Positions 63,681 through 64,000 of a stretch of 64,000 nt of DNA are shown piece after piece. The position numbers were made by a program, and so were the translations under genes. The notes beneath the pieces are model-generated. The model saw only the letters and a list, made by a program, of their open reading frames with translations. It was not told the DNA's origin and made no database searches. Numbering within the stretch: position 1 is the stretch's first letter; every line of letters starts with the position of its first letter. The stretch is from Acetatifactor sp. GTDB lineage: Bacteria > Bacillota > Clostridia > Lachnospirales > Lachnospiraceae. The stretch lies in NCBI GenBank assembly GCA_016290775.1, contig JAEEVF010000004.1:124001-188000 (forward strand), given 5' to 3'.

Positions 63681-64000
63681 TTACTTGTTGTACACAACCT
63701 TTGCCGCCATGGCTTTAGCTGCTTCCTCGCCGCAGAAGACTGCTCCGATGGCGAGTGCAAAATCAAGTGAGGTTCCCATGCCTCTGGAGGTGATGACGTT
63801 GCCGTCCACTTCCACGGGACCTGCGGTCACCGTCGCGCCCTCAAGCTGGCTCTCAAATGCAGGATAGCTGCAAGCCTTGCGGCCCGCAAGGAATCCGCGA
63901 TGTCCGAAGATACTGGGTGCCGCGCAGATGGCTGCAACCCATTTCCCGGACTTGTAGAACTCATCTACCTTTGCCATCAGGGGCTCACAAGCTTCAAGGC
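63681..64000 (-). CDS. DJ-1/PfpI family protein (5' end beyond window)
   Basis: The frame is open from its stop at 63681 to the window edge, so at least 106 residues of a protein usually about 185 long are present. KWVAAICAAPSIFGHRGFLAG carries the reactive Cys and the following His of the DJ-1 nucleophile elbow, then ACSYPAFESQLEGATVTAG and NVITSRGMGTSLDFALAI, as in YajL/DJ-1. Family members are deglycase- or chaperone-like. The internal ATG at 63977 is not the start, since conserved N-terminal strands must lie further upstream. Confidence 0.9.
   Translation of the reverse strand, partial: LEACEPLMAKVDEFYKSGKWVAAICAAPSIFGHRGFLAGRKACSYPAFESQLEGATVTAGPVEVDGNVITSRGMGTSLDFALAIGAVFCGEEAAKAMAAKVVYNK

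Noticed and set aside
63425..63766. Minus-strand frame with a GLL repeat over the 9-bp tandem repeats
   Set aside because: It crosses the DJ-1 terminator and overlaps the DJ-1 gene in another frame; there is no ribosome site.

Overview
The window reads as a 64 kb piece of a Firmicutes chromosome, most likely Lachnospiraceae (Clostridia). The evidence is the Firmicutes core set rny, remA, rqcH, recX and MurJ/SpoVB-type flippase; the DUF5717- and DUF4317-type proteins, which I associate with Lachnospiraceae; a GC content near 50%; strong AGGAGG ribosome sites; and sigma-A promoters with 17-bp spacers. About 51 protein genes are supported, 46 of them on the minus strand. No rRNA, tRNA, intact insertion sequence or CRISPR array was seen.

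Layout. 1-4745 (minus): a large DUF5717-like protein, a two-gene ABC transporter and an AraC regulator. 4896-8003 (plus): uxuA and uxuB for glucuronate breakdown, separated by a 411-bp gap holding a long imperfect palindrome. 8054-9343: two unknown membrane proteins from one good promoter. 9534-14719: a peptide ABC importer with its two ATPases fused. 14824-19538: gmd-fcl-manC and a Gpi18-like mannosyltransferase (GDP-mannose and GDP-fucose supply). 19687-22466: a second AraC regulator and a PadR/DUF4097 pair. 22620-27302: an FkbH-ACP-MBOAT-SGNH cassette that looks like an acyl- (possibly glyceryl-) transfer system for the cell surface. 27403-30019: pnp and rpsO. 30269-32719: DAHP synthase and an aspartate aminotransferase. 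32882-41947: a housekeeping run (rny, recX, recA, cinA, pgsA, rimO, rpoZ, gmk, remA, yicC). 42034-46227: MoxR-DUF58-transglutaminase operon. 46378-47718: a secreted Ig-like protein behind a direct-repeat promoter. 47945-54343: rqcH, a flippase, glycogen synthase and DUF4317. 54344-54940: a gene-free stretch with an array of seven inverted-repeat units. 54941-56026: a zinc-ribbon membrane protein. 56094-63163: a TetR-lacZ-GPH transporter-galA operon for galactosides. 63681-64000: the end of a DJ-1/PfpI gene.

How it works together. The sugar genes (uxuAB, beta- and alpha-galactosidase with a GPH symporter) and the peptide importer suit an anaerobic gut or rumen polysaccharide user. The GDP-sugar, FkbH/MBOAT and flippase genes point to a decorated cell surface.

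The least explained signals are the 54449-54859 array, where an invariant 7-bp inverted repeat brackets variable 21-22-bp cores seven times at a 61-64-bp period, and the FkbH-ACP-MBOAT-SGNH cassette.
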